The position numbers were made by a program, and so were the translations under genes. The notes under the pieces are model-generated. The model did no database searches. It had not been told where the DNA came from and saw only the letters and a list, made by a program, of their open reading frames with translations. From Aeromonas eucrenophila (lineage in GTDB: Bacteria; Pseudomonadota; Gammaproteobacteria; Enterobacterales; Aeromonadaceae), in assembly GCF_000819865.1 (NCBI RefSeq), contig NZ_CDDF01000014.1, positions 79,007-143,006 on the forward strand: DNA of 64,000 nucleotides, given 5' to 3'. Each line of letters opens with the position of its first letter. The first letter of the stretch is position 1. Positions 41,333 to 51,280 of the stretch are shown piece by piece.

Positions 41333-42394
41333 TCAACTGCCGGCCAGGATGCGTTGCAGGCGCTCGGTCAGCACCTGTTCCAGCATGGCCTGGGTCTTGA
41401 ACTGATCCGGGTAGTCGAACTGGATCTGCTCGCCTTTGAGCTTGTCGAGCTCGGTTTGCATGTATTGGGTGGCGCTGTTGTCGACGTCGAAGTACTGGGT
41501 CAGCCAGCGTTGGGCCTTGTCCAGGCTGTCGGTGTAGAGCGTCTGCTGCTCGCGATAAACGGCGAGCTGGGCCTGCAGCAGCTTGGTCTTGAGGTTTTCG
41601 CGCAGGAAGATCTCCTGCTGCGGGGAGAGCAGGGCCTCCACGGCGCCGTCACGACGGCGGATGGTGATGAAGTTCTCGGTGAACTTGACCCAGTTCTTCT
41701 TCAGGTTGCTTTCCCACTCGTCCGGGTTGGTGCTGACAGCCTGATCCGGCTCGGCCTTGGCATCAGGCATGCTGACGGTGGAGAGCGGCAGCAGCTCTAT
41801 CTGATCGGACAGGGCGGCCAGCTTCAGGGTCAGCCCCTCGCGATCGACCCGCGGCATGGCCTTGAGTTTGGTGATGTCTTCCGCCAGCGCCTTGCGAATG
41901 GGCATCAGGCTGGGATCGTTGAGGGCCTTGATCCGCTCGTCGGCGTTGCCGAGCAGGGTGATGGCGGAGATGAGGTCGTGCTCGAGCCACAGCTTGCGGC
42001 CCGCCATGCGCACCAGGTATTCGGATTCCGCCAGCATCCAGTCGTTGGGACGCTTGTCATCGAGATCCAGCACCTTGTGCTGCAGGGCATCGAGCGCGTC
42101 CTGCAACTGCTGCTGGCTCTTGCCGAGGGTGGCCAGCTGCTCGGCATCCTTGCTGTTGCTCTGGTCCAGCTTGCCCATGACCTCGGCGAGCTGCTGCTTG
42201 AGGGCGCCGATCTCCGCCTGCTGGGTGACGGCATTCTTGTGGCCGTGCAGGTAGAGACCACCGGTCAGCCCCAGGGCCAGCAGTATGGCTATCCCGCCGA
42301 GAACGGCGCCGGAGCGGCCTTTCTTGTTATCGGCCCGAGCGTTGTCATTCACCGGGGCCGCAGCGCTCGGCTGGACTTCTTGCTGTTCAGTCAT
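41333..42394 (-). CDS. hemX: HemX, heme-operon membrane protein
   Basis: 353 residues. Short cytoplasmic tail, a helix AVLGGIAILLALGLTGGLYLHG (about 30-51), then a long periplasmic part with a heptad-like segment ALKQQLAEVMGKLDQ. Annotated elsewhere as uroporphyrinogen C-methyltransferase-like, but no SAM motif is visible, so that activity is doubtful here. Its ATG overlaps the hemD stop by 4 bases, and it lies 10 bases from hemY. Confidence 0.9.
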   Translation of the reverse strand: MTEQQEVQPSAAAPVNDNARADNKKGRSGAVLGGIAILLALGLTGGLYLHGHKNAVTQQAEIGALKQQLAEVMGKLDQSNSKDAEQLATLGKSQQQLQDALDALQHKVLDLDDKRPNDWMLAESEYLVRMAGRKLWLEHDLISAITLLGNADERIKALNDPSLMPIRKALAEDITKLKAMPRVDREGLTLKLAALSDQIELLPLSTVSMPDAKAEPDQAVSTNPDEWESNLKKNWVKFTENFITIRRRDGAVEALLSPQQEIFLRENLKTKLLQAQLAVYREQQTLYTDSLDKAQRWLTQYFDVDNSATQYMQTELDKLKGEQIQFDYPDQFKTQAMLEQVLTERLQRILAGS

Positions 42395-43125
42395 TCCATC
42401 TTCCTCAGTTCCAGGGCGGCCACCAGAGCCTGGTTGGATGCACCTTGGGCAATCACGATACGGGTAAAGCCAGCCGCCTCGGCCAGTTCGGCCACCCGGG
42501 GACTGGGCACCACCAGCAGGCGGTCATAAAGCCAAGGCTGCTGCTGGCTTGGCACCAGTTCCAGCAGCCGCTGCAGCAGTTCACCACTGGTGATGAGCAG
42601 GCTGTCGAGGCCGGCCCTCTGCCAATGGCGAGTCAATGCGTCTCCGTCGAGCGCGGGGTAGTGGCGCTCATAGGTGGCACAATAGTGCACCAGTGCGCCG
42701 CGTGAGGCCAGTGTCCGGGCGATGAGATCCCGGCCGCCATTGCCGCGCAGGATCAGTACCCGCTTGCCGGCCATCTGTTGCAGCGTCGGCAACAGCAGCA
42801 AGCCTTCGCTGCGGGGATCCTCTGGGCTCTGGGCCCGGATCCCCACCTCGGCGAAGGCATCCGCACTCGCCTGACCGACCGCAAAGTAGTCAATATGTGG
42901 CCAGGTCTGACCAGTTTGCAACAGAAAATGATGAGCAAATTTAACGGCATGGGCGCTGACGGCAATGACGACGTCAGCCGTCGTCAGCAATGGGGGCAGG
43001 CTGGGAAGCTCATCCCCCGGCCGGGTTTCCAGCAGCGGGCAGCAGAGCGGCTGGTGGCCGCATTGGCGCAGCAACTGCACCAGCTCCTCGGCCTGCTGCG
43101 CCGGGCGCACCACCAGCGGGATCAT
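42391..43125 (-). CDS. hemD: Uroporphyrinogen-III synthase HemD
   Basis: 244 residues from MIPLVVRPAQQAEEL (43125); the longer frame to 43284 would run back into hemC. Closes hydroxymethylbilane to uroporphyrinogen III with ring-D inversion. Poorly conserved family; recognised by VVIAVSAHAVKFAHHFL, YFAVGQASADAF, SEGLLLLPTLQQM and LLITSGELLQRLLEL, and by position between hemC and hemX. The ribosome site is weak, suggesting coupling with hemC across the 46-base gap. Confidence 0.92.
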   Translation of the reverse strand: MIPLVVRPAQQAEELVQLLRQCGHQPLCCPLLETRPGDELPSLPPLLTTADVVIAVSAHAVKFAHHFLLQTGQTWPHIDYFAVGQASADAFAEVGIRAQSPEDPRSEGLLLLPTLQQMAGKRVLILRGNGGRDLIARTLASRGALVHYCATYERHYPALDGDALTRHWQRAGLDSLLITSGELLQRLLELVPSQQQPWLYDRLLVVPSPRVAELAEAAGFTRIVIAQGASNQALVAALELRKME

Positions 43126-43171
43126 GGGATCCGGCTCGCCGGGCGCGACTGTAGCCGGGCCGGGCCCGCAC

Positions 43172-44101
43172 TCATGCGCGGTAGACCTCGGCCAGTATGA
43201 CGTCGGCACCATCGGCCAGCAGACGCTGGGCCAGTGCATGGCCGAGGGCCTCGCCGTCGGCCAGGGGGCCGCGGATCTCGTCACGGATCATCTGGGTGCC
43301 GTCCGGGCTGCCCACCAGGCCACGCAACCAGATCTCCTCTCCCTGCACCAGGGCGTAGGCTCCGATAGGTACCTGACAGCCCCCTTGCAGGGCGCGGTTC
43401 ATGGCGCGCTCGGTCAATACCCGCAGCCGGGTCTCGGCGTGCTCGAGCGGTGCCAGCAGTGTGTGCAGCTCGTGATCGTCGATACGGCATTCTATGCCGA
43501 CGGCGCCCTGACCATTGGCGGGCAGGCTCTGCTCCGGCTCGATGAAGGCGGTGATGCGGTGAGCCATCTCCAACCGTTTCAGGCCGGCGGCGGCGAGTAT
43601 GATGGCGTCGTAGTCACCGGCATCCAGCTTGGCGAGGCGGGTGTTGACGTTGCCGCGCAGGTCGCGGATCACCAGATCCGGACGTGCGGCGCGCAGCTGG
43701 CACTGGCGGCGCAGGCTGGAGGTGCCGACCACGGCGCCCTGAGGCAACTCGTCGATCTGCTCGAAGCGATTGGAGACGAAGGCATCGCGCGGGTCTTCCC
43801 GCTCGCAGATGGTGTGCAGGCCGAGCCCCTCGGGGAAGTCCACCGGCACGTCTTTCATGGAGTGGACGGCGATGTCGGCACGGCCCTCCAGCATGGCAGT
43901 CTCCAACTCCTTGACGAACAAGCCCTTGCCGCCGACCTTGGCGAGGGGCGTATCCAGGATCTTGTCACCCTGAGTGCTCATGGGCACCAGTTCGACCTGC
44001 AGATCGGGGTAGAGGGCTTCCAGCCGATCTTTGACAAAATTGGCCTGCCACAGGGCCAGTGGGCTCTTGCGAGTGGCGATTTTCAGGGTTCGGGCTGCCA
44101 T
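43172..44101 (-). CDS. hemC: Hydroxymethylbilane synthase HemC
   Basis: 309 residues from [19 protein letters not shown] (44101), the length matching E. coli; a Met at 44119 is an alternative. Polymerises four porphobilinogens. Cys242 in [11 protein letters not shown] carries the dipyrromethane cofactor; [20 protein letters not shown] and [11 protein letters not shown] are the substrate-binding arginines and catalytic region. First gene of hemCDXY, divergent from cyaA as in E. coli. Confidence 0.97.
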   Translation of the reverse strand: MAARTLKIATRKSPLALWQANFVKDRLEALYPDLQVELVPMSTQGDKILDTPLAKVGGKGLFVKELETAMLEGRADIAVHSMKDVPVDFPEGLGLHTICEREDPRDAFVSNRFEQIDELPQGAVVGTSSLRRQCQLRAARPDLVIRDLRGNVNTRLAKLDAGDYDAIILAAAGLKRLEMAHRITAFIEPEQSLPANGQGAVGIECRIDDHELHTLLAPLEHAETRLRVLTERAMNRALQGGCQVPIGAYALVQGEEIWLRGLVGSPDGTQMIRDEIRGPLADGEALGHALAQRLLADGADVILAEVYRA

Positions 44102-44423
44102 ATCAATCAGTTGTTTCATCTTTAGTGAGGAAAACGATCTTACCACCCTTTGCAGGGGCTTTCATGGCGTAGCCGGCAAAAGCGGGGGCAGGCTCAAAAA
44201 AGCGGGTTGAAAATGATTTTCATCCAGTCTTAAATTAAATGTAATTAGTTGAATTTATTTATATTTATTGCTTTCCAATGATACCGTCATCCCACTGCTC
44301 AGAAATAATCCGATGATTCCGTACGGGCTTGTTTACCACGGCAGTTTGCATTGTTAACATGATCACACTTTTTTGACGTCTCCCCGTTTTGGTGCGTCAT
44401 TTCTCTTCCCCATAGGTAGGGCA
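44102..44423. promoter_or_regulatory. Divergent hemC-cyaA promoter region
   Basis: Around 320 bases, AT-rich in the middle (44210-44290), no gene. Contains the CRP-like site at 44349-44370 close to cyaA. Confidence 0.6.
44349..44370 (+). promoter_or_regulatory. CRP-like site in the cyaA promoter
   Basis: TGTTA-ACATGA-TCACA keeps the TGTGA-N6-TCACA layout with one mismatch. E. coli cyaA is repressed by CRP-cAMP at such a site. Confidence 0.55.
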
Positions 44424-46943
44424 TTGCTGGTAAAACTCGACACGCTGGTGGCGCGCTACGACGAACTCAATCGTCTCAAGACGCAACGGGCGCTGGATCT
44501 CATGAGTCGCTATGGGCAGCAGGTCTTCCAGTTGCTGCCTGTCATGCTGCACTTCAATCATCCCCTCTTGCCTGGCTATGTGGCAGGGGACGTGCCTCAT
44601 GGTATCTGGAGTTTTGTCGCCAACGAGGCCCAGCAGGCCTTCATCGAAGATCTGTGCCAGAACGCCAACTGTCAGGGCGGCCTCAGCACCCACGACAAGT
44701 CGATCCAGGGCCTCTACTCCATGGGCAGCACCTCGTCCATCGGTCAGTGCTGCCACTCGGATCTCGACATCTGGGTCTGCCATGCCGCTGGTCTGTCGGT
44801 GGAGCGGCTCGCCCTGCTGGATCAGAAATGCCAGCTGCTCTCCAAGTGGGCCGAGCAGCGCGGGGTCGATCTCAACTTCTTCCTGATCCCCGAAGACAAA
44901 TTCCGCCAGCGCAACGACGCCCAGATGCAGGGAGAGAACTGCGGCAGCGCCCAGCACCTGCTGCTGCTCGACGAGTTCTACCGCAGCGCCATGCACATCG
45001 CCGGCAAGCGCCTGCTCTGGTATCTGGTGCCCGCCGAATATGACGATCACTACGACGACTATGTGAGCGGCCTCTTTGCCCACGGCAAGCTGAGCCAGGA
45101 TGACTGGCTCGATCTCGGTGGCTTCAACCGCATTCCGGCCGAGGAGTACTTCGGCTCCGCCCTGTGGCAGCTCTACAAGGGCATCGACTCCCCTTATAAA
45201 GCCGTGCTCAAGTCGGTGTTGATGGAGGCTTACTCCCACGAGTATCCCAGCACTCGCCTGCTGTCGGTGACCAGCCGTGACTGGTTCCAGCACAACGAGG
45301 GCATGCACTACCGGCTCGACAACTACTGCCTGATGCTGGACAAGGTGACCAACTACCTCAAGTCCATCGGCGACATGCAGCGACTCGATCTGGTGCGCCG
45401 CTGCTTCTATCTCAAGGTGTGTGACGGCCTGAGCCATCCGAAGGAAGAGCACAGCCCGGACTGGCGCCGCGAGCAGATGGCGCAGCTGGTGGCCTACTGG
45501 GGCTGGAGTCAGGAGCGACTGCACCACCTGGATCATCGCCAGGAGTGGAAGGTCGAGGACGTCAAGGTGGCCTACGCCGAGTTGCTCGAAGCCCTGATGC
45601 AGAGCTATCGCAACCTCATCCAGTTCGCCCGGCGCAACAACATCAGCGAGTCCATCAACCCGGAAGACATCGGCATCTTGTCGCGCAAGCTCTATGCCGC
45701 CTTCGAGAGCCTGCCGGGCAAGGTGCAGCGCATCAACCTCAAGATAGCGCCGGACTTGAGCGAGCCGGATCTCAGCTTCGTGCAGGTGCCCCACGGCCGC
45801 CTCAACCGCGCCGGCTGGTATCTCTACAAGCACTCGCTGGAGCCGGTGAACATCATAGGGCGGGCGCCGCTCGAATATAACGGCTACATCAGCAAGCTGA
45901 TCGCCTGGGCCTATTTCAACGGCCTGATGACGCCCCAATCCCAGGTGCACCTGTTCAACCAGGGCTCGGATCTGCACACCGACAACCTGCACCAGTTCTG
46001 CCGCGACCTGTCCGGCACCTTCCCGGTCAAGTACCCGAGGGCCACCAACCTGGCCCTGAGCCGCCCCTGCGAGATCCATCAGCTCTCCATCTTCCTGAAC
46101 CTGGAGACGGATCCGTCCAGCCACTGGGTGGGGCAGGTGATCGAGTTCGACGCCAACGCCGCCGACGTCTTCTCGTTCGGTCGCAATCAGGAGTGTCTGG
46201 TGGGCTCGGTGGATCTGGTCTATCGCAACTCTTGGAGCGAGATCCGCACCCTGCATTTCCAGGGGGAAGAGGCGGTGGTGGATGCCCTCACCACCATACT
46301 CGGCAAGATGCACCAGGACGCGGCCGCCCCCGAGATGATCGAGGTGTTTTGCTACAGCCAGCACTTCCGCTCCCTGGTGCGCTCCCGCTTCCAGCAACTG
46401 CTGGCCGAGTGCATCGAGCTGCGCCTCGCCCGCGACAAGCAGCAGCTGGTCAAGACGCTGGCCCTCGGCAAAGAGAAATACGGCATCTTCTTCGAGCGGC
46501 GCGGGGTCTCGGTCAAGAAGCTGGAAAACGCCATCGACTTCTACCGCCACATCTCCCACAACAAGCTGGATCACCTGCCGCTACGGCTCGACAAGACCCA
46601 CAGCCAGCACCTGCCCGGCATCGTCGATGCCTATGCCAGCGAGGGGCTGGTGCAGTTCTTCTTCGACACCCGCAATGCGGGCACCAACATCTATATCCTG
46701 GACGAGGCGAACCGGGTGGAGATCTACCAGCACTTCGCCGGCAACAAGGATGAGTTGGTGCAGGGGGTGAACCGCTTCTACACCTCGGGCCACGAGCGCT
46801 TCAGCAATGCGGGACAGTTCAGCAACTTCAACCTGCCCCAGTACTACGAAATAGTGCAGCAGGGCGAAGTGCTGGCGGTGATCCCCTACCGCAGCCAGAG
46901 TCCGCAGCGAGACAATCCGGGCCCGGCGCGGGAAGTAGGATGA
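44424..46943 (+). CDS. cyaA: Class I adenylate cyclase CyaA (TTG start)
   Basis: 839 residues. Starts at a TTG (44424), as in E. coli, giving (M)[25 protein letters not shown] is just upstream, while the earlier TTG at 44373 lacks a ribosome site. Makes cAMP from ATP. The catalytic N-terminal half has [21 protein letters not shown], the nucleotidyltransferase GS...DxD motif, and [11 protein letters not shown]. The C-terminal part is the regulatory region sensitive to glucose-PTS signals. Only one copy is seen. Confidence 0.96.
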   Translation: MLVKLDTLVARYDELNRLKTQRALDLMSRYGQQVFQLLPVMLHFNHPLLPGYVAGDVPHGIWSFVANEAQQAFIEDLCQNANCQGGLSTHDKSIQGLYSMGSTSSIGQCCHSDLDIWVCHAAGLSVERLALLDQKCQLLSKWAEQRGVDLNFFLIPEDKFRQRNDAQMQGENCGSAQHLLLLDEFYRSAMHIAGKRLLWYLVPAEYDDHYDDYVSGLFAHGKLSQDDWLDLGGFNRIPAEEYFGSALWQLYKGIDSPYKAVLKSVLMEAYSHEYPSTRLLSVTSRDWFQHNEGMHYRLDNYCLMLDKVTNYLKSIGDMQRLDLVRRCFYLKVCDGLSHPKEEHSPDWRREQMAQLVAYWGWSQERLHHLDHRQEWKVEDVKVAYAELLEALMQSYRNLIQFARRNNISESINPEDIGILSRKLYAAFESLPGKVQRINLKIAPDLSEPDLSFVQVPHGRLNRAGWYLYKHSLEPVNIIGRAPLEYNGYISKLIAWAYFNGLMTPQSQVHLFNQGSDLHTDNLHQFCRDLSGTFPVKYPRATNLALSRPCEIHQLSIFLNLETDPSSHWVGQVIEFDANAADVFSFGRNQECLVGSVDLVYRNSWSEIRTLHFQGEEAVVDALTTILGKMHQDAAAPEMIEVFCYSQHFRSLVRSRFQQLLAECIELRLARDKQQLVKTLALGKEKYGIFFERRGVSVKKLENAIDFYRHISHNKLDHLPLRLDKTHSQHLPGIVDAYASEGLVQFFFDTRNAGTNIYILDEANRVEIYQHFAGNKDELVQGVNRFYTSGHERFSNAGQFSNFNLPQYYEIVQQGEVLAVIPYRSQSPQRDNPGPAREVG

Positions 46944-46978
46944 TGTGCTGCTGACGCTCCACGGATCGCTCAAATGAA

Positions 46979-47003
46979 AACGGCCTGCATAGCAGGCCGT
47001 TGT
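46979..47003. terminator. Intrinsic terminator of cyaA / esterase
   Basis: AACGGCCTGC-AT-AGCAGGCCGTTGT, between the converging genes; A and T rich on both sides. Confidence 0.8.
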
Positions 47004-47021
47004 CGTATCTGTGATCCGGTG

Positions 47022-47675
47022 TCAGGCGTCGAGGCGGGTCAGCAGCCAGCCGCGGATGTCGGCGAGCTGGGGCCGGCAGATCTCGTGGCGCATGGGGTAC
47101 TCGTGCCACTCGGGGCTGAGGCCAGCCGCTTCCAGCCGGTTCTTCGCCTCCCAGCCCATGGAGAGCGCCACCACATCGTCATAGATGCCGTGCATGTAGC
47201 AGATGGGCAGGGCACGGGCGGCCTCGCTCATCTCCCCGAGCAGGACATCCGGCGCCGCCAGGTAGGTGGACATGCAGAGCAGGCCCGCCAGGGTCTGAGG
47301 GGCGCGCAGGGCGGTGAAGGAGGCGATGACGCCCCCCTGGGAGAAGCCGGCCAAGATGATGCGCTCGGGGGCGAAGCCCTCGGCGATCAGGCGCTCCAGC
47401 AGGCCCTGGATGCTGGCGGCAGATTCCCGCACATGGGATTCTACGGCGCGATCTGCCGGGTGCTCGAAGCTCCGGATGTCGTACCAGCCGCGCATCTTGT
47501 GGCCCATGTTGATGGTGATGGGCCGCTCGGGGGCGTCCGGCAGCAGGTGGCGCACCGGTAGAGAGGCGGGCAAGTCCAGCGCGTCCACCAGGGGAGCGAG
47601 GCCGGCACCGGAATCTCCCAGCCCGTGCAGCCAGATCACCGCGTGGCGGGCACCGTCGGGATGCAGATCTATCAT
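47022..47675 (-). CDS. Alpha/beta-hydrolase carboxylesterase
   Basis: 217 residues, cytoplasmic. The WLHGLGDSG oxyanion region, nucleophile Ser112 in GFSQGG, Asp166 or 167 in HGIYDDVV, and His197 in RHEIC make a full triad. Resembles the carboxylesterase/lysophospholipase-like YpfH-EstB group. Start overlaps the cyaY stop by 4 bases, so the two are coupled. The gene is not part of this neighbourhood in E. coli, where cyaY directly follows cyaA. Confidence 0.88.
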   Translation of the reverse strand: MIDLHPDGARHAVIWLHGLGDSGAGLAPLVDALDLPASLPVRHLLPDAPERPITINMGHKMRGWYDIRSFEHPADRAVESHVRESAASIQGLLERLIAEGFAPERIILAGFSQGGVIASFTALRAPQTLAGLLCMSTYLAAPDVLLGEMSEAARALPICYMHGIYDDVVALSMGWEAKNRLEAAGLSPEWHEYPMRHEICRPQLADIRGWLLTRLDA

Positions 47676-47986
47676 GGGAAGACCACTGGCTCGCCGGCCT
47701 GGGTGGTGCAGGCGCGGGTCAGCAGGGCCTTGAGCTCCTCGCCGAAGCGGTTGTCGATCCAGCTTTCACCGCGCAGTTCGAAGTGGAAGCCGTTCTCCCG
47801 GGTAGCGACCCAGACCTGGTGCAGGGGCTCCTGCTTGTTGATGATGACCTTGGTCTTGTTCTCGAAACTCAAGGTCAGCACACCGCCGGCCCGTTCACAG
47901 TCGATATCCGGATACCCCTCGTCGATGACGTCTTCCACATACTGGAAAAAGGTGTCTGTCAGGGCGTGATACTCGTGATCCTTCAT
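47672..47986 (-). CDS. cyaY: Iron donor protein CyaY (frataxin)
   Basis: 104 residues, typical frataxin fold, starting MKDHEYHALTDTFFQYVEDVID with the acidic helix that binds iron. VLTLSFENKTKVIINKQEPLHQVWVATRENGFHF is the conserved sheet. Regulates Fe-S cluster assembly. It is the first gene of the cyaY-esterase unit and is divergent from lptM. Confidence 0.95.
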   Translation of the reverse strand: MKDHEYHALTDTFFQYVEDVIDEGYPDIDCERAGGVLTLSFENKTKVIINKQEPLHQVWVATRENGFHFELRGESWIDNRFGEELKALLTRACTTQAGEPVVFP

Positions 47987-48059
47987 CGGTTTATCCTGTT
48001 GCTTTTAACAATGTGAGTGCGATTATAGAGGGCCAAAAATTTTTTCGCAGCGAACCATT

Positions 48060-48269
48060 ATGACCAGCCAGTTCACCAAGTGCCTGTTGGCCGCATTTCT
48101 GTCCCTCGGGTTGGGCGCCTGTGGTCTGACGGGGCCGCTTTACATGCCGCCGCCGGAGCAACCGGCTCCCGCCGAGCAGCCAAAACCAGCGTCGCCCAAG
48201 ACAGAGAGTACACCGCAAGCCACCTCGCCTGCGACCGCCAAACCGGCCTCCGAGGCCGCGCCGCAATAA
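48060..48269 (+). CDS. lptM: LPS translocon lipoprotein LptM (YifL)
   Basis: 69 residues. The signal sequence MTSQFTKCLLAAFLSLGLGAC ends at the lipobox Cys21; the next residues GLTGPLYMPP match the conserved LptM start. The rest is a disordered tail rich in Pro, Ala and Lys. LptM helps LptD disulfide maturation in the outer membrane. Upstream of lysA and probably in one transcript with it, as in E. coli. Confidence 0.92.
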   Translation: MTSQFTKCLLAAFLSLGLGACGLTGPLYMPPPEQPAPAEQPKPASPKTESTPQATSPATAKPASEAAPQ

Positions 48270-48289
48270 TCTAGGAAGGAACCGCCCCC

Positions 48290-49540
48290 TTGGATCACTT
48301 TAACTACGACGCCGACGGCCAACTGCAGGCCGAGCAGCTTCCCCTGCAACAGCTCGCCGAACAATACGGCACTCCGCTCTATGTCTACTCCCGCGCCACC
48401 CTGGAGCGTCACTGGCACGCCTTCGATCAGGCGGCCGGCGACATTCCCCATCTGATCTGCTATGCGGTCAAGGCCAACTCCAACCTGGCGCTGCTGAACC
48501 TGCTGGCCCGTCTGGGGTCCGGGTTTGACATCGTCTCCGGCGGGGAGCTGTCCAGGGTACTGGCGGCGGGGGGAGATCCGGCCAAGGTGGTCTTCTCCGG
48601 CGTGGCCAAGAGCGAGGCCGAGATGCGCCTCGCGCTGGAGAAAGAGATCCTTTGCTTCAACCTGGAGTCCGAAGCCGAGCTGGAGCGCCTGAACCGGGTG
48701 GCCGGCAGCATGGGCAAGGTGGCGCGGGTCTCGGTGCGGGTCAACCCGGACATAGACGCCGGCACCCATCCCTACATCTCTACCGGCCTCAAGCAGAACA
48801 AGTTCGGCATCCCCATCGAGCAGGCCCCCGCCATCTATCGCAAGGCGGCGGCCATGGCCCACATCGAGATCAAGGGGGTGGATTGCCATATCGGTTCTCA
48901 ACTCACTGAATTGAATCCCTTTATGGAGGCGGCGGACAAGCTGCTGCGGCTCATCGACGAGCTGGCGGCCGAAGGCATTCACATCCATCACCTGGACGTG
49001 GGCGGTGGTCTGGGGGTCAACTATGGCGCCGAGCAGCCGCCGCACCCCACCGAATATGCCGAAGCGCTCAAGCAGAAGCTGGTGGGCCGCAAGCTGACCC
49101 TGCTGTTCGAGCCGGGCCGTGCCATCGTCGCCAACGCCGGCGTGCTGCTGACCCGGGTCGAGTTCCTCAAACCCGGCGAGACCCGCAACTTCGCGCTGAT
49201 CGATGCCGGCATGAACGATCTGCTGCGCCCCTCCCTCTACGGCGCCTGGATGAACATCATCGAGGTGGACAGCCGCACGGCCCACAAGCCTGCGCTGTAC
49301 GACGTGGTGGGCCCGGTGTGCGAGACCGGCGACTTCCTCGGCAAGGAGCGCACCCTGGCCATAGGTGAGGGTTCCCTGCTGGCGGTCCGCTCCGCCGGTG
49401 CCTACGGCTTCACCATGTCCTCCAACTACAACACCCGTCCCCGTGCGGCCGAGGTGCTGGTGGACGGTGACCAGGCCCATCTCATTCGGGAGCGCGAGCA
49501 GCTGGCCGATCTCTGGCGCGGTGAGCATTTGCTACCCTAG
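48290..49540 (+). CDS. lysA: Diaminopimelate decarboxylase LysA (TTG start)
   Basis: 416 residues with a TTG start and AGGAAGGA about 8-9 bases upstream. PLP enzyme of the fold III class making lysine from meso-diaminopimelate. Lys61 in YAVKANSN binds PLP; VDCHIGSQL, HHLDVGGGLGVNYG and EPGRAIVANAG are the family blocks; the dimer-shared CETGDFLG cysteine is intact. Follows lptM by 20 bases and precedes dapF, both in the lysine/peptidoglycan precursor pathway. Confidence 0.96.
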   Translation: MDHFNYDADGQLQAEQLPLQQLAEQYGTPLYVYSRATLERHWHAFDQAAGDIPHLICYAVKANSNLALLNLLARLGSGFDIVSGGELSRVLAAGGDPAKVVFSGVAKSEAEMRLALEKEILCFNLESEAELERLNRVAGSMGKVARVSVRVNPDIDAGTHPYISTGLKQNKFGIPIEQAPAIYRKAAAMAHIEIKGVDCHIGSQLTELNPFMEAADKLLRLIDELAAEGIHIHHLDVGGGLGVNYGAEQPPHPTEYAEALKQKLVGRKLTLLFEPGRAIVANAGVLLTRVEFLKPGETRNFALIDAGMNDLLRPSLYGAWMNIIEVDSRTAHKPALYDVVGPVCETGDFLGKERTLAIGEGSLLAVRSAGAYGFTMSSNYNTRPRAAEVLVDGDQAHLIREREQLADLWRGEHLLP

Positions 49541-49568
49541 AAACCCTCGTCATGAGATGGTAGCGACA

Positions 49569-49600
49569 ACCCCTCTCTCCCCTTGCTCCGAGGGAGGTTG
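49569..49600. repeat. REP-like palindrome between lysA and dapF
   Basis: CCCCTCTCTCCCC-TTGCTCC-GAGGGAGG, a degraded member of the same palindrome family, in the 126-base gap between two operon genes. Confidence 0.6.
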
Positions 49601-49666
49601 GCAGGGCTGGCAGACTCTCGGGCGCTCCACTGTGCGAGCGCCTGAACAACGGTACAGGAATGCAGG

Positions 49667-50497
49667 ATGTTGATAGATTTTTCCAAGATGCATGGCCTGG
49701 GTAACGACTTCATGGTGGTGGACGGCGTCACCCAGAAGGTGTTCTTCAGTAACGACATCATCAAGAAGCTGGCGGATCGCCACTTCGGCATCGGCTTCGA
49801 TCAGCTGCTGCTGGTGGAGCCGCCCTATGATCCCGAGCTCGACTTTCACTACCGGATCTTCAATGCCGATGGCAGCGAGGTGGAGCAGTGCGGCAACGGT
49901 GCCCGCTGCTTCGCCCGTTTCGTGCGCCTGAAGGGGCTGATCAACCGGGACAGGATCGGCGTCAGCACCGCCCGTGGTCGCATCACCCTGCAACTCGAGG
50001 GTGAAAACCAGGTCACGGTCAACATGGGGGTCCCCCAGTTTGAACCGGGCAAGGTGCCTTTTCGCGCCCAGAAGGCGGAAAAGACCTACCTGCTGCGGGC
50101 CCAGGAACACACAGTGATGTGTGGCGTGGTCTCCATGGGCAACCCCCATTGCGTCATCGAGGTGCCCTCGGTGGCGGATGCGCCCGTCTCGACCCTGGGC
50201 CCGATCATGGAGCGGCACGAACGCTTCCCCGAGCGGGTCAACGTCGGCTTCATGGAGATGGTCAACGCCACCGAGATCAAGCTGCGGGTGTTCGAGCGCG
50301 GGGTAGGGGAGACCCTTGCCTGCGGCACCGGCGCCTGCGCAGCCGCGGTGATCGGCATCAGCCAGGGCAAGCTCAAGGAGCGGGTCACCGTCAGCCTGCC
50401 GGGAGGCAAGCTGACCATCGCCTGGAAGGGGCCTGGTCAGCCGGTCTACATGACAGGGCCGGCCGAGCACGTATTTGACGGCCAGATAGAGCTGTAA
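49667..50497 (+). CDS. dapF: Diaminopimelate epimerase DapF
   Basis: 276 residues. Epimerises LL- to meso-diaminopimelate without cofactor, using Cys75 (EQCGNGARC) and Cys219 (LACGTGACA) as the acid/base pair. It starts [20 protein letters not shown], the usual family start. It precedes the DUF484-xerC genes, as in E. coli. Confidence 0.97.
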   Translation: MLIDFSKMHGLGNDFMVVDGVTQKVFFSNDIIKKLADRHFGIGFDQLLLVEPPYDPELDFHYRIFNADGSEVEQCGNGARCFARFVRLKGLINRDRIGVSTARGRITLQLEGENQVTVNMGVPQFEPGKVPFRAQKAEKTYLLRAQEHTVMCGVVSMGNPHCVIEVPSVADAPVSTLGPIMERHERFPERVNVGFMEMVNATEIKLRVFERGVGETLACGTGACAAAVIGISQGKLKERVTVSLPGGKLTIAWKGPGQPVYMTGPAEHVFDGQIEL

Positions 50498-50523
50498 CCC
50501 TCTCCCGCAGGAGGGCAAGATAA

Positions 50524-50541
50524 AGGGGGCGCAAGCCCCCT
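50524..50541 (+). other. Hairpin downstream of dapF
   Basis: AGGGGGC-GCAA-GCCCCCT, no T run, in the 102-base gap to the DUF484 gene. It may weaken read-through or protect mRNA ends. Confidence 0.4.
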
Positions 50542-50599
50542 CTGCACAACGATAATGTCAGGGCCCAGTGCCCTTTTTCTATGATGGACCAACCAAGTT

Positions 50600-51280
50600 A
50601 TGAGCGAACTCAAACGGCAGGAATCACTGATGGACGAAGCCACAGTGCTGGAGTACCTGGCCCGTTATCCCGAGTTTTTCCAGCGCCACGCGGCCATGCT
50701 GGACCGGATCCGCATTCCCCATGAGCAAAAAGGCACCGTCTCCCTGGTGGAGCGCCAGATGGACAGGCAGCGCGAGCGCATCGAGCAGTTGGAGCAGGAG
50801 ATCACCGAACTGATGGGGATCGCCAGCGAGAACGAGCGGATCTTCCGGGTCTATGCGGACCTCTATGGCGAGCTCTATGGCTGCCGGACCCTGTTCGAGG
50901 CGAGCGTGCTCCTGGGCAAGGCCTTCGTGCAGCGGCTGCGCCTGACCGGTTTGCGACTCTGGCTCAACCCGAAAAAATTCCAGCTCAGCGGCCCTGAGCA
51001 GCGCTTCCTGGCGGAGGGCAAGCAGCTCGATCAGCTGCTGGGTCAGCGCCTGCCGGGGACGGACTACTACTTCGGCCGGCTCAACCAGAGCGAGAAACAG
51101 ACGCTGTTTGGCAACGACGTGCTGGTCAACTCGGTGGCCCTGATGCGGCTCGGCGAGTTCGGCGTGCTGGCGTTTGCCAGCTCGGATCCCAGCCACTTCG
51201 CCCCCCACAATGACACCCTGCTGCTGGGCCAGCTTGGCCGCCTGCTGCAGCAGCGCCTGCCCGAGCTGACCCGTGGCTAA
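50600..51280 (+). CDS. DUF484 family protein (YigA)
   Basis: 226 residues: a short acidic N-terminus, an amphipathic or coiled segment [24 protein letters not shown] (about 50-72), then a GAF-like domain to the end ([21 protein letters not shown] and [33 protein letters not shown]). Role unknown. The gene always sits before xerC in gammaproteobacteria. It ends 8 bases into xerC, so translation is coupled. Confidence 0.9.
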   Translation: MSELKRQESLMDEATVLEYLARYPEFFQRHAAMLDRIRIPHEQKGTVSLVERQMDRQRERIEQLEQEITELMGIASENERIFRVYADLYGELYGCRTLFEASVLLGKAFVQRLRLTGLRLWLNPKKFQLSGPEQRFLAEGKQLDQLLGQRLPGTDYYFGRLNQSEKQTLFGNDVLVNSVALMRLGEFGVLAFASSDPSHFAPHNDTLLLGQLGRLLQQRLPELTRG

